The notes under the pieces are model-generated. The model saw nothing but the letters and a program-made list of their open reading frames with translations, had not been told where the DNA came from and did not search any database. A stretch of DNA of 64,000 nucleotides from Pseudorasbora parva. Lineage: Eukaryota; Chordata; Actinopteri; Cypriniformes; Gobionidae. The translations under genes were made by a program, and so were the position numbers. This document shows positions 62,758-64,000 of this stretch, in pieces. The stretch is taken from positions 45,403,086 through 45,467,085 of the forward strand of contig NC_090176.1 of the NCBI RefSeq assembly GCF_024679245.1, read 5' to 3'. Every line of letters starts with the position of its first letter. The stretch's first letter is position 1.

Positions 62758-62938
62758 GTGTTTGTGGAGCTCAATGAGCTGATAGTGGATAAGAACCAGG
62801 AGATGCGCTGGAAAGAGACGGCACGTTGGATCAAGTTTGAGGAAGACGTGGAGGAGGAGACGGATCGCTGGGGTAAACCGCATGTGGCCTCGCTGTCCTT
62901 CCGTAGCTTGCTGGAGCTCCGCAGGACCATCACACATG
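62758..62938 (+). CDS. slc4a3: slc4a3 exon, start of band-3 cytoplasmic domain
   Basis: 181 bp, entered in phase 0 and left in phase 1 at CATG|GTAAGA. It encodes [38 protein letters not shown] and [20 protein letters not shown]. This is the highly conserved start of the folded cytoplasmic domain of SLC4A1-3 anion exchangers; [13 protein letters not shown] and [18 protein letters not shown] are near-invariant in AE2 and AE3. The remaining exons (rest of the cytoplasmic domain and the membrane domain) lie beyond the window, so the gene is partial here. Confidence 0.97.
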
Positions 62939-64000
62939 GTAAGAGTCAAACGCACTGCCAGCCCACTCAATCCTGCAATCCTGGTCCAATCCTGACTTCC
63001 ATGCGCTGTTTCTATTTGACAAACCAGTGCCGTGTGACTGACAGAATTCAAATTGACACTTAAATGAGATAAATGGATTAAACCCTCTTGGGCATTTTCA
63101 CTTTTTGACTATGAAAACAGGATAACAAGGTAAACAGTTCTTTTAGTTTGAATAAAAAATGCTTTTGAAAAAGCATGACTCAGTCCAAACACATGTCTAT
63201 CAATGAGAAGGTTTTGGTAAATTTCAGTTCTTGCGGTTATGGCACCAACATGACAACCCTGAAAAAAACATCTTTAATGGATGACAGTGATAAACTGACA
63301 TGAGGGTTTGCAAAAACAACTAAAAAGTACTGTGGTGATGTAGAGGTAGGCGGTATGATCAGAATATGAGTAATTTAATAACAGCATATGTCATGATATA
63401 TTTGTTTATGCTGGACATTTGATTGAAATGTGGTGCAATGCCTTATCTTTGGATAATCCAGTGAATTAAATACTTTTTCAAACGCAGGATACTTTGATTA
63501 TTTTCTTGTTTTATTTGCAACTGGATGGACCAAACGTTTATTTATACAACCAGAAGATTATTCATAACAAATGATCAAGTCTGGCATCAGTGCAAAAACC
63601 ATGTCAACTTATGCAACACTTGGGTTAAAAACAAAATAATCAAACAGTAAAACTAATATATATATATATAAAATATAGTCCTGGGTCTAAATTCTGTTTG
63701 GAATGGTACAAAAACAATATCAGTGTTATTATAATATTATTTATATACTATTATTATATTTATTAATATTTCTTATTATATATTTTAATTTACATTTTTG
63801 TGTTAAGTTTGTTATTTTGTTTTGATATGTGCTTTTTTCATTTTTGTTGTTGTTAAGTATTTCAAACTTTATTTTTAAATGCTTCTTCTTGATTATTTAA
63901 GCTATTTTATCTAGCAATATATTATGTACCATATTATAAAACAACAAATATGTGTGCATGTATGTGTAAAATATATATACACATTATGTGTGAAGTGCAT
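62939..64000. other. slc4a3: slc4a3 intron, runs off the window
   Basis: No further exon found before the end of the window. AT-rich, with a short TATATA run near 63656. Confidence 0.5.

Noticed and set aside
62758..62938. Assignment to slc4a2 instead of slc4a3
   Set aside because: This exon alone cannot separate the two. The Lys-rich block at 30341-30588, the FEDNPGVRRHLVKK form at 53822 and the internal 73-codon first exon all favour slc4a3, though a full alignment would settle it.

Overview
The window is vertebrate, and most likely from a cyprinid teleost. The gene is built of small exons with GT/AG borders. The long introns are full of fish transposons: Tc1/mariner, hAT, Kolobok-like, DIRS, Ty3/gypsy chromovirus, RTE-like LINE and a tRNA-derived SINE. 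Long (TA)n, (CA)n and (CT)n arrays are also present. Several dispersed repeat types seen here are familiar from carp-like fishes. Nothing looks prokaryotic.

One host gene runs through the whole window on the + strand: the 5' part of slc4a3 (anion exchanger AE3, a Cl-/HCO3- exchanger). I place seven coding exons: 3154-3207 (with ATG), 25695-25851, 30341-30588, 33176-33351, 34531-34751, 53822-53964 and 62758-62938. All splice phases agree and the joined frame has no stop over 393 codons. It covers the acidic, His-rich and Lys-rich N-terminal region and the start of the band-3 cytoplasmic domain. The membrane domain lies past the right edge. A further exon, 47348-47567, sits in the intron before the 53822 exon. 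It has its own ATG, 73 codons, and a donor in the same phase as the exon it would replace. This fits the known mammalian layout in which a cardiac AE3 isoform starts from an internal promoter.

The rest is intronic. 1-3053 holds a decayed Tc1 copy and fold-back repeats. 3.2-25.7 kb holds an hAT element (5.9-7.3 kb), a small element with a 7-bp duplication (9.0-9.5 kb), a palindromic MITE (11.1 kb), a three-level nest (12.1-13.7 kb), two broken Tc1 transposases (14.0-15.4 and 18.5-19.7 kb) and a Kolobok-like element (15.4-16.6 kb). Between 26.07 and 27.83 kb is a second three-level nest with duplications preserved at every level. An RTE-like LINE followed by (CT)n sits directly against the acceptor of the 30341 exon, and a second Kolobok-like copy starts 39 bp after that exon.

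Two complete, apparently intact retrotransposons lie on the - strand. A DIRS-type element (39249-44619) has gag, RT-RNase H and tyrosine-recombinase ORFs, inverted terminal repeats and an internal complementary region. A Ty3/gypsy chromovirus (55329-60467) has two 430-bp LTRs that look identical and a 5-bp CTATG duplication, and is inserted in an older Tc1 element. Its LTR carries an 11-nt stretch complementary to the sequence just inside the LTR, about 31 nt downstream of a TATA-like box. This is the arrangement expected for Tf1/sushi-type self-primed reverse transcription.
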